Shown: positions 34,876-46,298 of the stretch, piece after piece
Layout of the letters: each line of letters begins with the position of its first letter
Position numbering within the stretch: position 1 is the first letter of the stretch
From: Pseudomonas baltica
GTDB lineage: Bacteria > Pseudomonadota > Gammaproteobacteria > Pseudomonadales > Pseudomonadaceae
Assembly: GCF_031880315.1 (NCBI RefSeq)
Contig: NZ_CP134771.1
Location: 4,453,501 to 4,517,500, forward strand
Length of the DNA: 64,000 nucleotides
Direction of reading: 5' to 3'
Notes under the pieces: model-generated
What the model saw: only the letters and a program-made list of their open reading frames with translations
The model's database searches: none
What the model was told of the DNA's origin: nothing
Position numbers and translations under genes: made by a program

Positions 34876-36540
34876 TTAACCGCGGTGACGACCACGGAAG
34901 TAGTTGATCAAGCCTTGGGTCGAAGCATCCTCGGCTGGCTCTTCGATACCGCCGGTCAGGCGTTGGTACACGCCCTTGCCCAGCTCCTTGCCCAGCTCCA
35001 CACCCCACTGGTCGAAGGCGTTGGTGCCCCAGATCACGCTCTGCACGAACACCTTGTGCTCATACATGGCCACCAGCGCACCCAAGCGCCGAGGGCTGAC
35101 TCGCTCGAGCACCAGCGTATTGCTCGGACGGTTGCCCGGGATCACCTTGTGCGGTGCCAGCTTCTGGATATCGGCCTCGGCCATGCCTTTGTCACGCAAC
35201 TCGGCTTCGGCTTCGCTGCGGGTCTTGCCGAGCATCAGCGCCTGGCTTTGCGACAGGCAGTTGGCGAACAGCCACTGGTGATGGTCGGCGACCGGATTGA
35301 AGCTGACTACCGGCACGATGAAGTCTGCCGGGATCATCTGCGTGCCTTGGTGCAGCAACTGGTGATAAGCATGCTGACCGTTGCAACCCACACCGCCCCA
35401 GATTACCGGGCCGGTTTCGACGCTGACCGGGCTGCCGTCCTGGCGCACGCTCTTGCCGTTGGACTCCATGTCCAGCTGCTGCAAGTGCTTGGTGATGTTG
35501 CGCAGGTAGTGATCGTACGGCAGGATCGCGTGGCTCTGGGCTTCCCAGAAATTGTTGTACCACACGCCCAGCAGCGCCAGCAGGACCGGGATGTTCTGTT
35601 CGAACGGCGCGGTCTGGAAGTGCTGGTCCATGGTGTAGGCACCGGACAGCAGCTCCTTGAAGTTGGCCATGCCGATGGACAGCGCGATCGGCAAACCGAT
35701 GGCCGACCACAGCGAATAACGTCCGCCGACCCAGTCCCACATCGGGAAGATGTTTTCTTCACGAATACCGAACGCCACGGCCGCGGCGTTGTTGCTCGAG
35801 ACCGCGATGAAGTGCCGATGCAGCTCGGCTTCGGAGCCGCCCTGGGCCAGGTACCAGGCACGCGAAGCCTGGGCATTCTTGAGGGTTTCGAGGGTATTGA
35901 AGGATTTCGACGAGACGATGAACAGCGTGGTCTCGGCGCGCAGCTTGGCTGACAGCTCGTGGAATTCGCTGCCGTCGATGTTCGCCAGGTAGTGGCAACG
36001 CACGCCTTTCTGGCTGTAGGGCAACAGCGCCTCGGACACCAGCTCAGGGCCCAGGAACGAGCCGCCGATACCGATATTGACCACATCGGTGATCGGTTTT
36101 TCGGTGTAGCCGCGCCACAGGCCGTCGTGGATGCGGGTGACCAGTTCGGTGATCTGGTTCAGCACCTTGTGCACGTCCGGCATGATGTTGGTGCCGTTGA
36201 CGCTGAGCTTGTCGCCGACCGGGCGACGCAACGCGGTGTGCAGCGCCGGGCGGCCTTCGGAGGCGTTGAGGATCTCGCCGGCGAACATCGCCTTGATCGC
36301 CGTATTGAGGTCGACCTCGGCGGCGAGCTTGACCAGCAGGTCGCGGGTCTCGCTGGTGATCAGGTTTTTCGAGTAGTCGAGGAACAGCCCACAACCGCTC
36401 AGGGAGAATTGATTGAAGCGCTGTGGATCGGCCTGGAATGCCTCGCGCATGCTGAAATCCTGCATGGCGGTACGGTGCTGGCTGAGCGCCTTCCATGCGG
36501 GCAACTGGGTAACGTCGTGAGGAGTGCGGTAGTACGCCAT
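34876..36540 (-). CDS. pgi: Glucose-6-phosphate isomerase
   Basis: Interconverts glucose-6-P and fructose-6-P; in Pseudomonas it serves the cyclic Entner-Doudoroff and gluconeogenic routes. The 554 residues include [15 protein letters not shown], the [10 protein letters not shown] loop, [16 protein letters not shown] (PGI signature 1), and the second signature near GVELGKELG. The length fits the long bacterial type. It lies upstream of acs on the same strand. Confidence 0.97.
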   Translation of the reverse strand: MAYYRTPHDVTQLPAWKALSQHRTAMQDFSMREAFQADPQRFNQFSLSGCGLFLDYSKNLITSETRDLLVKLAAEVDLNTAIKAMFAGEILNASEGRPALHTALRRPVGDKLSVNGTNIMPDVHKVLNQITELVTRIHDGLWRGYTEKPITDVVNIGIGGSFLGPELVSEALLPYSQKGVRCHYLANIDGSEFHELSAKLRAETTLFIVSSKSFNTLETLKNAQASRAWYLAQGGSEAELHRHFIAVSSNNAAAVAFGIREENIFPMWDWVGGRYSLWSAIGLPIALSIGMANFKELLSGAYTMDQHFQTAPFEQNIPVLLALLGVWYNNFWEAQSHAILPYDHYLRNITKHLQQLDMESNGKSVRQDGSPVSVETGPVIWGGVGCNGQHAYHQLLHQGTQMIPADFIVPVVSFNPVADHHQWLFANCLSQSQALMLGKTRSEAEAELRDKGMAEADIQKLAPHKVIPGNRPSNTLVLERVSPRRLGALVAMYEHKVFVQSVIWGTNAFDQWGVELGKELGKGVYQRLTGGIEEPAEDASTQGLINYFRGRHRG

Positions 36541-36914
36541 CGCTGCGGGTTTCCTTTTACTGGTACTGCCTCGTGGACACTGACTGATCCGGCCAGGTTG
36601 CGTAGCGGTTCAAGCCACACTGCAGGTCTTGCCGCACTGCTGGCGACGACGCCTGGACACAGATCAAGCTGAACTGTGATTACAGTAAACATCCTTTGCG
36701 CGTCTGTCTGCGCCTGGATTGCCTTTTGACTGATACTTTTCACAATCGTTGGCAGATGAAGCTGATTTTCATGAACGCGGCAGAGTCGGCTGCGCTGCAG
36801 ATGGCCTCTTCGCGAGCAAGCTCTGCTCCCACAGTGGAAACAGTTCCAGAGTCGAACACCTGTGGGAGCAGAGCTTGCTCGCGAAGAGGCCGGCATGGCT
36901 AGAGCAAATCTTGC
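36541..36914. other. pgi-panC gap, no panD
   Basis: The 374 bases contain no panD or other credible gene. Most of the right side is a REP pair (listed separately). In P. aeruginosa PAO1 panD lies here between panC and pgi. Confidence 0.7.
36803..36891. repeat. Perfect 32-base REP inverted pair
   Basis: The left arm 36803-36834 begins GGCCTCTTCGCGAGCAAG and ends CTCCCACAG. The right arm 36860-36891 is its exact reverse complement, and the spacer is 25 bases. No mismatch was found in 32 positions. Confidence 0.93.
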
Positions 36915-37775
36915 TCAAACCGCTGCATGCAGATCCAGATGCAGATTGTCGATCAACCGCGTGGTGCCCAGATAGGCCGCCACCAGAATGACCAGATCGT
37001 GATCCAGCGCGGTGGCCGGGCGCAGGTGCACGGAGTGGCGGATTTCCAGATAGTCGAGGGTGAACCCCGAGGCGCTGATGATCTTGCGTTGGCGCTCCAG
37101 CAGCCCGGCATAGTCGCGGTCGCCTTGGGCAATGGCCTCGGCCATTTCGCTGAGGCTGCGGTACAGCACTGGCGCCTTGGCCCGTTGCGCGGCATCCAGA
37201 TAACCGTTGCGCGAAGACAGCGCCAGGCCGTCTTCGGCGCGCACGGTCGGCTGGCCGACGATCTCGATAGGCATGTTGAGGTCGCGGACCATGGCGCGGA
37301 TCACCGCCAGTTGCTGGTAATCCTTCTGGCCGAAGATGGCGACGTCCGGCTGCACCATGTTGAGCAACTTGCTGACCACCGTGGCCACGCCCTCGAAGTG
37401 CCCCGGGCGGCTGGCACCGCACAGGCCCTGGGACAGTTCCGGCACGCTGACGCGGGTCTGCACGGCAGTGCCTTCGGGGTACATTTGCGCCACGCTGGGG
37501 GCGAACAGCAGGTCGCAACCGGCCTCGACCAGGCGCTGCTGATCGGCGTCCAGGGTACGCGGGTAGGTATCGAGATCTTCGCTGGGGCCGAATTGCAACG
37601 GATTGACGAAAATGCTCGCCACCACGAAGTCGCTCAGCGCGCGGGCGTGAGTCACCAGCGCGGCGTGACCGCTGTGCAGATTACCCATGGTCGGGGCGAA
37701 GCCGATGCGTTTGCCGGCGCGGCGTGCCAAGGCAATCGCGGCGCGCAGTTCAGCGATGGTGGTGACTGTGTTCAT
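36915..37775 (-). CDS. panC: Pantothenate synthetase
   Basis: Joins pantoate and beta-alanine using ATP, the last step of vitamin B5 synthesis. The 286 residues have the HIGH-like [10 protein letters not shown] (28-37), FVNPLQF, the FGQKDYQQ segment and the KMSKS-like [10 protein letters not shown]. The start overlaps the panB stop by four bases (ATGA). panD is not next to it, so beta-alanine must come from a panD or other source elsewhere. Confidence 0.97.
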   Translation of the reverse strand: MNTVTTIAELRAAIALARRAGKRIGFAPTMGNLHSGHAALVTHARALSDFVVASIFVNPLQFGPSEDLDTYPRTLDADQQRLVEAGCDLLFAPSVAQMYPEGTAVQTRVSVPELSQGLCGASRPGHFEGVATVVSKLLNMVQPDVAIFGQKDYQQLAVIRAMVRDLNMPIEIVGQPTVRAEDGLALSSRNGYLDAAQRAKAPVLYRSLSEMAEAIAQGDRDYAGLLERQRKIISASGFTLDYLEIRHSVHLRPATALDHDLVILVAAYLGTTRLIDNLHLDLHAAV

Positions 37776-38572
37776 GCGTTGAATCCGTGTTCGGGGGCAG
37801 GAAAGCTGTGGTCTTTGACGGCGCTGACATAAGCGCGCAGGGCGCTGTGGATGTCAGGTTGGCCAGCCATGAAATTCTTCACGAAACGCGGTACATGGCC
37901 ACTGAGCGAGAGCCCGAGCATGTCGTGCAGCACCAGAACCTGGCCGTCAGCAGCATTGCCGGCACCGATGCCGATCACGGGCACCTTGGCCCTTTTGGTG
38001 ATTTGTTCTGCCAGTTCACTGGGTACGCACTCGAGCAGAATCATCGCCGCGCCGGCTTGTTCGAGGCTGATCGCATCCGCTCGCAACTGCTGGGCCTGCG
38101 CCTCAAGGCGGCCTTGCACCTTATAGCCGCCGAGGACGTTGACCGTCTGCGGCGTCAGCCCGAGGTGCACGCACACCGGCACGCCACGTTCAGCCAGCAG
38201 GCGCACGGTATCGGCCAGCCAGGCAGCGCCTTCGATCTTGACCATATGAGCCCCGGCCTGCATGAGTTGCGCGCTGTTGGCGAACGACTGCTCGAGGGTC
38301 GCGCAAGCCATGAAGGGCAGGTCGGCGAGGATCAGTGCCTCGCGGTTGCCACGTTTGACGCTGGCCACGTGATACGTCATGTCGGCATTGGTCACTGGCA
38401 AGGTGCTGTCGTGGCCTTGCAGGACCATGCCCAGGGAATCGCCGACCAACAGGATCTCGACGCCGGATTCGCTGGCGGCACGGGCGAATGTGGCGTCATA
38501 GCAGGTCAACATTGTTATTTTCTCACCCTTGAGCTTCAGGCTCTGCAGGGTGGACAGGGAGATCTGGGGCAT
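37772..38572 (-). CDS. panB: 3-methyl-2-oxobutanoate hydroxymethyltransferase
   Basis: Transfers a hydroxymethyl group from methylene-THF to ketoisovalerate to make ketopantoate. The 266-residue TIM barrel contains [22 protein letters not shown] with the metal-binding Asp, [16 protein letters not shown] and [16 protein letters not shown] upstream supports the ATG. It is coupled to panC. Confidence 0.97.
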   Translation of the reverse strand: MPQISLSTLQSLKLKGEKITMLTCYDATFARAASESGVEILLVGDSLGMVLQGHDSTLPVTNADMTYHVASVKRGNREALILADLPFMACATLEQSFANSAQLMQAGAHMVKIEGAAWLADTVRLLAERGVPVCVHLGLTPQTVNVLGGYKVQGRLEAQAQQLRADAISLEQAGAAMILLECVPSELAEQITKRAKVPVIGIGAGNAADGQVLVLHDMLGLSLSGHVPRFVKNFMAGQPDIHSALRAYVSAVKDHSFPAPEHGFNA

Positions 38573-38898
38573 GCAAGGGCTTCCTCGGTCGGGCGCGGGC
38601 GCTCGACGCTGTGATTCATCGATCGGAGCAGCACATCATCTGGCGTGGTGTTTTCAAAGAGCTGCCCCGGGGTGTTTCACCGCTCGGTCAGAGAGATGAC
38701 CGCGGGACGCCTATAGTCGTGAGGAGGGGGGGCGAAGTCAAATATTCGCGGCTGATTGGTACGGGTGCCGGCATGCTTGATTTATCCGGCATCTGCGGTG
38801 GCTCCGGGGGCCTCTTGGCCGCCGAACGCGCAAGCCCGACCCCACAGGTTGAACGCAACCCATCGGTGGGAGCGGGCTCTCTGCTCGCGAAGGCGTGA
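38573..38898. other. folK-panB gap with half REP
   Basis: The 326 bases have no convincing gene. GTGGGAGCGGGCTC (38867-38880) followed by CTCGCGAAGGCG (38884-38895) is a degenerate REP half. A GCCGAACGCGCAAGCC stretch opposite may be a decayed partner. Confidence 0.5.
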
Positions 38899-39375
38899 TC
38901 AAAGCCGTTGCAGGCCTTCAAACGGACACTCATCCAGCAGCCCCTGCAACGTTCGGCCATCGGCGAGTACAAAGTCGGCTGGAACCAGCTCGGCGAGGGG
39001 ATAAAGGACGAACGCCCGTGCCTGCATATGATAATGCGGCACCTTGAGGCGGGGTTCATCAATGACCCGCTCGCCGAACAGCAGGATGTCCAGGTCCAGC
39101 GTACGCGGGCCCCAGCGCTCCAGGCGTTCACGGCCCTGGTCATTTTCGATGGCCTGCAGTGCGTCGAGCAGCGCCAGTGGGGCGAGGTCGGTGGCCAGAG
39201 CCGCCACGGCATTGGTGTAGCGCGGCTGGCCGGGCAGCAATGATTCGCTGCTGTACAGCGCCGACGCTCCTATCCAGTGGCTGTCGGGCAGGGCGGCCAG
39301 CGCCGCCAGCGCCTGGCGCAATTGTTGCTCGGGTGCCGCCAGGTTGCTGCCCAGGCCGATGTACACGGTTTCCAT
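38899..39375 (-). CDS. folK: 2-amino-4-hydroxy-6-hydroxymethyldihydropteridine pyrophosphokinase
   Basis: Transfers pyrophosphate from ATP to hydroxymethyl-dihydropterin, the step before FolP. The 158 residues show YIGLGSNL at the start, YTNAVAAL, the ATP/Mg motif RWGPRTLDLDILLFG with the paired Asp residues, and the following PHYHMQARAFVLYPL. It begins four bases after pcnB, the conserved pcnB-folK pair. Confidence 0.96.
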   Translation of the reverse strand: METVYIGLGSNLAAPEQQLRQALAALAALPDSHWIGASALYSSESLLPGQPRYTNAVAALATDLAPLALLDALQAIENDQGRERLERWGPRTLDLDILLFGERVIDEPRLKVPHYHMQARAFVLYPLAELVPADFVLADGRTLQGLLDECPFEGLQRL

Positions 39376-39379
39376 GGGC

Positions 39380-40765
39380 TTACTCGCCGTCGGCGCCTTT
39401 GCGTTTGCTGCTACTGCGGCGGCGCTTGCGGGGCGCAGCGCCAGCGGTTTCGTCCTTGCCTCCCAGATCGCGGATCATGTCGCGACGGCCACTGTCGTTG
39501 GCGTCCTGGTAATCGGTCCACCACTCGCCCAGGCCTTCGGTCTGCTCACCGGCGGATTCGCGCAGCAGCAAGAAGTCATAGCCGGCTCGGAAGCGCGGAT
39601 TGTCGAGCAGCAGGTCGGCACGTTTGCCGCTGCGCCGTGGCAGGCGCTCCTGCATGTCCCAGATCTCGCGGATCGGCAGGGTAAAGCGTTTCGGGATGGC
39701 AATACGTTGGCATTGCTCGGCGATCAGCTCGTGAGCGCCTTCCTGCATCGCCGGGATCGGCGGCATGCCCTTGGCCTGCAGACGCAGCACGCGGTGGGGC
39801 AGCGCCGGCCACAGCAAAGCAGCGAACAGGAACGCCGGGGTCACCGGTTTGCCCTGCTTGACCCGCAGGTCGGTGTTGATCAAGGCATTGCTGATCAGCG
39901 TGTGAGTATAAGTGGGCTCATGCTCCAGGGCATCGCTGCTGGCCGGGAACAGTTGATCGAACAATTGCAGGTCGACCAGCATCTCGAAGGTATCCGACGC
40001 ATTGCCCGAGAGGAACAGCTTGAGCACCTCTTCGAACAGCCGCGCCGAAGGGATCTCGCGCAGCATCGGCGCCATGGGTTTGATCGGAGCGGCGGTGTGC
40101 TTTTCGATCCCGAAATCGAGCTTGGCGGCAAAGCGCACCGCACGCAGCATGCGCACCGGGTCTTCCTGGTAGCGCTGCTGCGGATCGCCAATCAGGCGGA
40201 TCAGGCGATTGCGGATGTCGTGCACGCCGTTGGCGTAGTCGAGAATCCGCTCGCTGACCGGGTCGTAATACAGCGCGTTGATGGTCAGGTCGCGACGCTG
40301 GGCGTCTTCTTCCAGGGTGCCATAAACGTTGTCGCGCAGGATGCGACCGCTTTCGTTGCGCGAAGAAGTGTTGGTGTTCTCTTCTTCTTCACCCTCTTCA
40401 GGATGATTGGCGCGGAAGGTTGCGACTTCGATGATCTCGCGGCCGAAATGCACGTGGACCAGCTTGAAGCGGCGGCCGATCACTCGCGCGTTGCGAAACT
40501 CGGCACGGACCTGCTCCGGCGTGGCGCTGGTGGCGACGTCGAAATCCTTGGGGGTGATATTGAGCAGCAGGTCGCGCACGCAGCCGCCTACCAGATAGGC
40601 CTGGTATCCGGCGTTTTGCAGACGTTCGACGATGCCCACGGCATGCCTGCTGAACTGGCCACGCTGCAGCGAATGCTGGCCGCTATTGAGCACTTCAGGC
40701 GTGGTACGCAAATGTTGCACAACCCTCGCAGGAGGGCGGAAAGACTGGAACAGCTTCTTCAGCAT
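39380..40765 (-). CDS. pcnB: Poly(A) polymerase I
   Basis: Adds poly(A) tails to RNA 3' ends, marking them for decay. The 461 residues have the nucleotidyltransferase signature LVGGCVRDLLL with the catalytic DFD (about 74-76). RRDLTINAL and the IGDPQQRYQEDPVRMLRAVRFAAK segment separate it from CCA-adding enzymes. The C-terminal tail is very basic (RKRRRSSSKRK) and probably binds RNA. A GTG nine bases upstream (40774) is an alternative start. It is downstream of crcZ, and transcription may read through from that sRNA. Confidence 0.93.
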   Translation of the reverse strand: MLKKLFQSFRPPARVVQHLRTTPEVLNSGQHSLQRGQFSRHAVGIVERLQNAGYQAYLVGGCVRDLLLNITPKDFDVATSATPEQVRAEFRNARVIGRRFKLVHVHFGREIIEVATFRANHPEEGEEEENTNTSSRNESGRILRDNVYGTLEEDAQRRDLTINALYYDPVSERILDYANGVHDIRNRLIRLIGDPQQRYQEDPVRMLRAVRFAAKLDFGIEKHTAAPIKPMAPMLREIPSARLFEEVLKLFLSGNASDTFEMLVDLQLFDQLFPASSDALEHEPTYTHTLISNALINTDLRVKQGKPVTPAFLFAALLWPALPHRVLRLQAKGMPPIPAMQEGAHELIAEQCQRIAIPKRFTLPIREIWDMQERLPRRSGKRADLLLDNPRFRAGYDFLLLRESAGEQTEGLGEWWTDYQDANDSGRRDMIRDLGGKDETAGAAPRKRRRSSSKRKGADGE

Positions 40766-40924
40766 GGGATGCACTGTTTGAAGGAATGGTCAGCCAGAAA
40801 CAGGAATGGCTGCATGATGGCGGGGGATTCTAGCATTTAGTCGGCGAATGGTGTAGGACGCTGAAACAAGTGGGCGGAACAGGGGGGCGTGAGCGGGGGA
40901 GGGGGCGTGCCTGAAAGCCACACA

Positions 40925-41300
40925 GCACAAGGGGAGCCGAAGCTCCCCAAGTAATAGTTGCATGCTCGTTTTTATTGTTATGACGGGCTTCTTGTTTTTG
41001 TTGAATGCCCTACCCTCAAGGCATCATCGCCTGAGGGCCATCTCCCTAACCGGGAGCCAAGAGCAAACGGATTGCTTTGGTCGCTGCGTTGCAATGATCT
41101 GATGATCCAACCAGTTCGGGCCCCTGCTTGAGTGCAGTTTTTTTATTGTTCTCGGCCTGGCTGCGGGGCAAGCCCCAAATACAACTCCTCTCCAAAAGAA
41201 TCAGTTAGCTGCGCCTCCGCCGTCTTGTTTTTATTATGCGTGAGTCGATTCGTCTTATTTTTATTATGGGGTTGTGCGTTGCTTGTTGTTGTTCTTGTAC
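40925..41300 (-). ncRNA. crcZ: CrcZ sRNA (Hfq/Crc decoy)
   Basis: About 375 nt, transcribed from the cbrB-pcnB gap. The RNA titrates Hfq/Crc and so relieves catabolite repression. Six A-rich motifs of the AAnAAnAA kind lie on the minus strand, near 41282-41297 (AACAACAACAAG), 41253-41267, 41224-41238, 41137-41151, 40990-41004 and 40967-40981. The 5' end near 41300 follows a sigma-54 promoter. The 3' end is placed at a GGGGAGC-TTCG-GCTCCCC hairpin (40931-40948), which has only a weak T run. Position, promoter and motifs match known Pseudomonas CrcZ. The ends are predicted. Confidence 0.88.
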
Positions 41301-41309
41301 CAGAGATAT

Positions 41310-41326
41310 AGCAGGTCCTGTGCCAA
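41310..41326 (-). promoter_or_regulatory. Sigma-54 promoter of crcZ
   Basis: On the minus strand TTGGCAC-AGGAC-CTGCT has GG and GC exactly 12 bases apart. The predicted start is near 41300, at GTACAAGAACAAC. Confidence 0.85.
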
Positions 41327-41422
41327 CTTTTGCAAATGCCCGAAAATCAAGGGGTTGGCGGGATTACGTCGGTGGATGATCGACCGCGTCAGACAAATTT
41401 CGTTACCGTAGGAATCGCATTT

Positions 41423-41449
41423 TGTTACGCATGCAAACCTGCGGTAACA
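41423..41449. promoter_or_regulatory. Probable CbrB binding site
   Basis: The dyad TGTTAC-N15-GTAACA lies about 100 bases upstream of the crcZ -24 box. Further GTTAC/GTAAC half sites lie at 41402 and 41487. CbrB, encoded just upstream, is the known activator of crcZ. Confidence 0.65.
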
Positions 41450-41504
41450 CCTTGTATTTATGTAGTTTTATTACGAACATTTCGCCGGTAACAGCTGAAA
41501 CGAA

Positions 41505-42956
<1,452 letters not shown>

Positions 42957-42978
42957 TGAGTCGGTTCTCTCGACGGTC

Positions 42979-45927
42979 TCAGTTCACAGCGGACGTCGCA
43001 ACGACATGACGGGGCAGGGTGACGCGGATTCGGGTGCCGCGCTGGTTTTTTTCATCTGCCGGGCTGTCTATGGTGATCTGTCCATAATGCTCTTCAACGA
43101 TGGAATAGACCAGAGCGAGCCCCAGTCCTGTTCCTTCACCCGGATCTTTGGTGGTGAAGAAAGGTTCGAACAGCCGATCCATGATGTTCTTGGGAATGCC
43201 GGTGCCTTCGTCTTCGACGATCAGATCCACCGTGTGCTCGCTGACCTCGCTCTTGACCCGCACCGCGCTGCCTGGGGGCGATGCGTCGCGGGCGTTGGAC
43301 AGCAGGTTGATGAGCACCTGGGCCAGGCGCTGCGGATCGCCGTCGACCCAATGATCCGGGTCGCACAGGTTGTAGAACTGTACCTCGAAGTTTCGCCGGT
43401 TCAACGCCAGCAGGCCGATGGCGTCCTGGGCCACGTCGGCGAGGCTCACGGGCTCGTCGCTGCGTTGGTGGCTGCCGGCATGGGCAAAGCTCATCAGCGA
43501 CTGCACGATGCGTGACACGCGCTTGGTCTGCTCGATGATCTGGCTGCTCAGCTCGGTGATCTCGCCGTCTTCTTCGCGCTCTTCGCGCAGGTTCTGTGCA
43601 AGGCAGGCGATACCCGTGATTGGGTTGCCGATCTCGTGGGCGACGCCGGCGGCCAGGCGACCGATGCTGGCCAGACGCTCGGAGTGCACCAGCTTGTCTT
43701 CGAGCATCTGCGTGTCGGTCAGGTCCTCGACCAGCAGTACCAGGCCGCTGTTGCCGGGGGCCAGGGGCTCGTCGATGGCCGCTTTGTGCAGGTTGAGCCA
43801 GCGGGTCTGGCCATCGAGGCCCAGACGCTGCTTGTGCAAATGCTCGTCGGGAATATGGATGAAACCCATCAGCAGCGCGCGCCAAGGCTCGCTGATGGTC
43901 GCCAGGCGCGAGCCCACTACACGCTGCGCCGGTATCCCGGTGAGCTCTTCCATGGCCTTGTTCCACATCAGGATCTCTTGATCCTTGGCCAGCGAACAGA
44001 CGCCCATCGGCAGTTCTTGCAGGGTTTGCCGGTGATAGCGGCGCAGGGCGTCGAGTTCGGCGGCAAGGCCGGTAAGCCGCGAGTGGTAATCCTCAAGGCG
44101 GCTTTCGATGAAGTGGATGTCTTCGGTCACGTAGTTTTCGCTGCCGGATTTATACGGCAGGAAGGTCTCGACCATGTCCTGGGCGACGCTGGGGCCCATG
44201 AGCCCGGACAGATTGGCCTCGATACGGTCGCGCAGGCGGCGCAGGGCATAGGGACGGCGCTCGTCGAACGGCAGGTAGAGATCGCGCAGGGCTTGCTCGA
44301 CCTCTTTCTGCGCCGCCTTGGCACCTAGCGGCTTGGCCAGTTGCGTGGCGAATTCCTGGGGGGAGGCGGCGTGCAGTTCGCGACGTTGCGGGCGGCGCAC
44401 GTTGTCCACCGCACAGGCCTCGGCGGCGCTGGCCTCTTCGGTGCTGATGCTGGTGAACAGCGATACCAGGGTGAACAGCAACACGTTGGCGGCCAGGGAG
44501 GCGATGGCCGCCATGTGCCAGCTGGTGTCGTCGAGCACGTAGATCATGTTCAACAGCGGGATGTAGAACCCCTGCAGGTCGCCGATCAGTGGTAGCAGCA
44601 TGGTCGCCGCCCACACCAGCATGCCCGCCAGCAGACCGGCGATGAAGCCGCGGCGGTTGGCGGTCGGCCAGTACAGTACCGACAGCACGCCAGGCAGGAA
44701 TTGCAAGGTGGCGACAAAGGCGACGATGCCCAGATGCGCCAGATCCTGCCGCGCGCCCAGCAGCAGGTAAAAGCAGTAACCGGCCATGATGATGGCGACG
44801 ATCAGCGCGCGGCGGGTCCACTTCAGCCAACGGTAGATATTGCCCTCCGCCGGGGGCTGATACAGCGGCAGTACCAAGTGGTTGAGCGCCATACCCGACA
44901 GCGCCAAGGTGGTGACGATGATCAACCCGCTGGATGCCGACAGCCCGCCGACATAGGCCAGCAGTGTCAGGGCTGTGCTGTTGGCGGCGATACCTATCCC
45001 CAGGGTGAAATATTCCGGGCTGGTCGTGGCGCCCAGGCGCAGGCCGGCCCAGAGGATCAACGGCACGGCGAGGCTCATCAGCAGTAACAGCAGGGGCAGG
45101 CCCCAGCTGGCACTGACCAGGGCGCGCGGATTGAGGTTTTCGGTAAAGGCCATGTGGTACATGTGCGGCATGACGATGGCCGAGGCGAAGAACACCAGCA
45201 GCAAGGTTCGCCAAGGGCCTTCCTGCAACGGCGCGTGCAAGGAGGCCAGGGCACTCTGATTTTGCATCAGCCACTGCTCGAGGTCGTGTGGGCCGTCGAA
45301 CACGCCATACAGCGCGTAGATACCGATGCCGCCCAAGGCGATCAGCTTGATCACCGATTCGAAGGCGATGGCGAATACCAGGCCTTCGTGTTTTTCACGG
45401 GTGGCAATGTGCCGAGAGCCGAAGAAAATCGTGAACAGGGTGATCAGCGCGCAGAAACTCAACGCCACGCGGGCCTTGATCGGCTCGTGGGTGAGGATGC
45501 CGATGGTGTCCGCTACCGCCTGTATCTGCAGGGCGAGCAGCGGCAGTACGCCGATCAGCATGAACAAGGTGGTCATGGCGCCGGCCCAGGTGCTGCGAAA
45601 GCGGAAGGCGAACAGGTCGGCCAGCGATGACAGCTGATAGGTGCGGGTGATCTTGAGGATCGGGTACAGCAACACCGGGGCCAGCAGGAACGCCCCCGAC
45701 ACCCCCATGTAACAGGCCAGAAAGCCGTAACCGTACTGATACGCCAGGCCGACAGTGCCATAGAACGCCCAGGCACTGGCATAGACGCCCAGCGACAGCG
45801 TGTAGGTGAGCGGGTGACGGGTGATCGAGCGCGGGATCATGCCGCGCTCGCTGATCCAGGCCACGCAGAACAGCACCAGCAGGTAGGCGGCGCTGATCAG
45901 GATCATCTGGGTCAGGCTAAAGCTCAT
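42979..45927 (-). CDS. cbrA: Sensor histidine kinase CbrA
   Basis: Membrane kinase fused to a transporter. The 982 residues have a sodium/solute symporter-like N-terminus (about 1-500, some 13 membrane segments). A linker (STAC-like region) and a PAS domain (about 620-740) follow. The kinase core has His764 in AHEIGNP, then the N box [18 protein letters not shown] and GTGLGLALV. In P. putida CbrA has been reported to move histidine. The ATG at 45927 (MSFSLTQ) was chosen; 45933 would add two residues. The start overlaps the end of cbrX. Confidence 0.94.
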   Translation of the reverse strand: MSFSLTQMILISAAYLLVLFCVAWISERGMIPRSITRHPLTYTLSLGVYASAWAFYGTVGLAYQYGYGFLACYMGVSGAFLLAPVLLYPILKITRTYQLSSLADLFAFRFRSTWAGAMTTLFMLIGVLPLLALQIQAVADTIGILTHEPIKARVALSFCALITLFTIFFGSRHIATREKHEGLVFAIAFESVIKLIALGGIGIYALYGVFDGPHDLEQWLMQNQSALASLHAPLQEGPWRTLLLVFFASAIVMPHMYHMAFTENLNPRALVSASWGLPLLLLLMSLAVPLILWAGLRLGATTSPEYFTLGIGIAANSTALTLLAYVGGLSASSGLIIVTTLALSGMALNHLVLPLYQPPAEGNIYRWLKWTRRALIVAIIMAGYCFYLLLGARQDLAHLGIVAFVATLQFLPGVLSVLYWPTANRRGFIAGLLAGMLVWAATMLLPLIGDLQGFYIPLLNMIYVLDDTSWHMAAIASLAANVLLFTLVSLFTSISTEEASAAEACAVDNVRRPQRRELHAASPQEFATQLAKPLGAKAAQKEVEQALRDLYLPFDERRPYALRRLRDRIEANLSGLMGPSVAQDMVETFLPYKSGSENYVTEDIHFIESRLEDYHSRLTGLAAELDALRRYHRQTLQELPMGVCSLAKDQEILMWNKAMEELTGIPAQRVVGSRLATISEPWRALLMGFIHIPDEHLHKQRLGLDGQTRWLNLHKAAIDEPLAPGNSGLVLLVEDLTDTQMLEDKLVHSERLASIGRLAAGVAHEIGNPITGIACLAQNLREEREEDGEITELSSQIIEQTKRVSRIVQSLMSFAHAGSHQRSDEPVSLADVAQDAIGLLALNRRNFEVQFYNLCDPDHWVDGDPQRLAQVLINLLSNARDASPPGSAVRVKSEVSEHTVDLIVEDEGTGIPKNIMDRLFEPFFTTKDPGEGTGLGLALVYSIVEEHYGQITIDSPADEKNQRGTRIRVTLPRHVVATSAVN

Positions 45928-46093
45928 CGGCATCTCGTTGGCTCTGCAGGATAAAGGTCACCACGATCAGAATCAGCCACAACAGGTAAGGCCTGTACCA
46001 GGCGCCCGAGGGCTCGATCCACCAATCCATGATGGCGGGCGAAAACAGGTAGATGCCGACTACCAGCAGCAGGACCAAACGGTAGATATACAT
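45917..46093 (-). CDS. cbrX: Small membrane protein CbrX
   Basis: A 58-residue open frame, ATG at 46093 and TAG at 45917, overlapping the cbrA start by 11 bases. The protein starts MYIYRLVLLLVVGIYLF and has two hydrophobic segments (about 3-17 and 36-49) around an acidic/Trp-rich loop, so it is probably an inner-membrane protein. A small coupled gene of this kind, cbrX, has been described upstream of cbrA in P. putida. Its overlap suggests that translation of cbrA depends on it. Confidence 0.8.
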   Translation of the reverse strand: MYIYRLVLLLVVGIYLFSPAIMDWWIEPSGAWYRPYLLWLILIVVTFILQSQRDADEL

Positions 46094-46298
46094 GCTGGCC
46101 TCGTGGGATGGATCAGCGGGGAGGGTGAAGTGCCAGTATCAGTGTAATGGGTGCGGCAAAAAGAAGCGGGATGGTACGCGAAACCCAGGCCTCGTGCCCA
46201 ACCTGGCACCTATATGTAGCGAGGGGTCTTGGCCCGGAAACAGGTTCCGCCATTGAGTGCTCTACAGAGGCGTGGATTTTCGTGGGCAGGCTCCCTCG

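Noticed and set aside
36803..36891. CRISPR-like repeat pair
   Set aside because: Two arms only, inverted rather than direct, and the same sequence occurs elsewhere as REP elements; no cas gene present.
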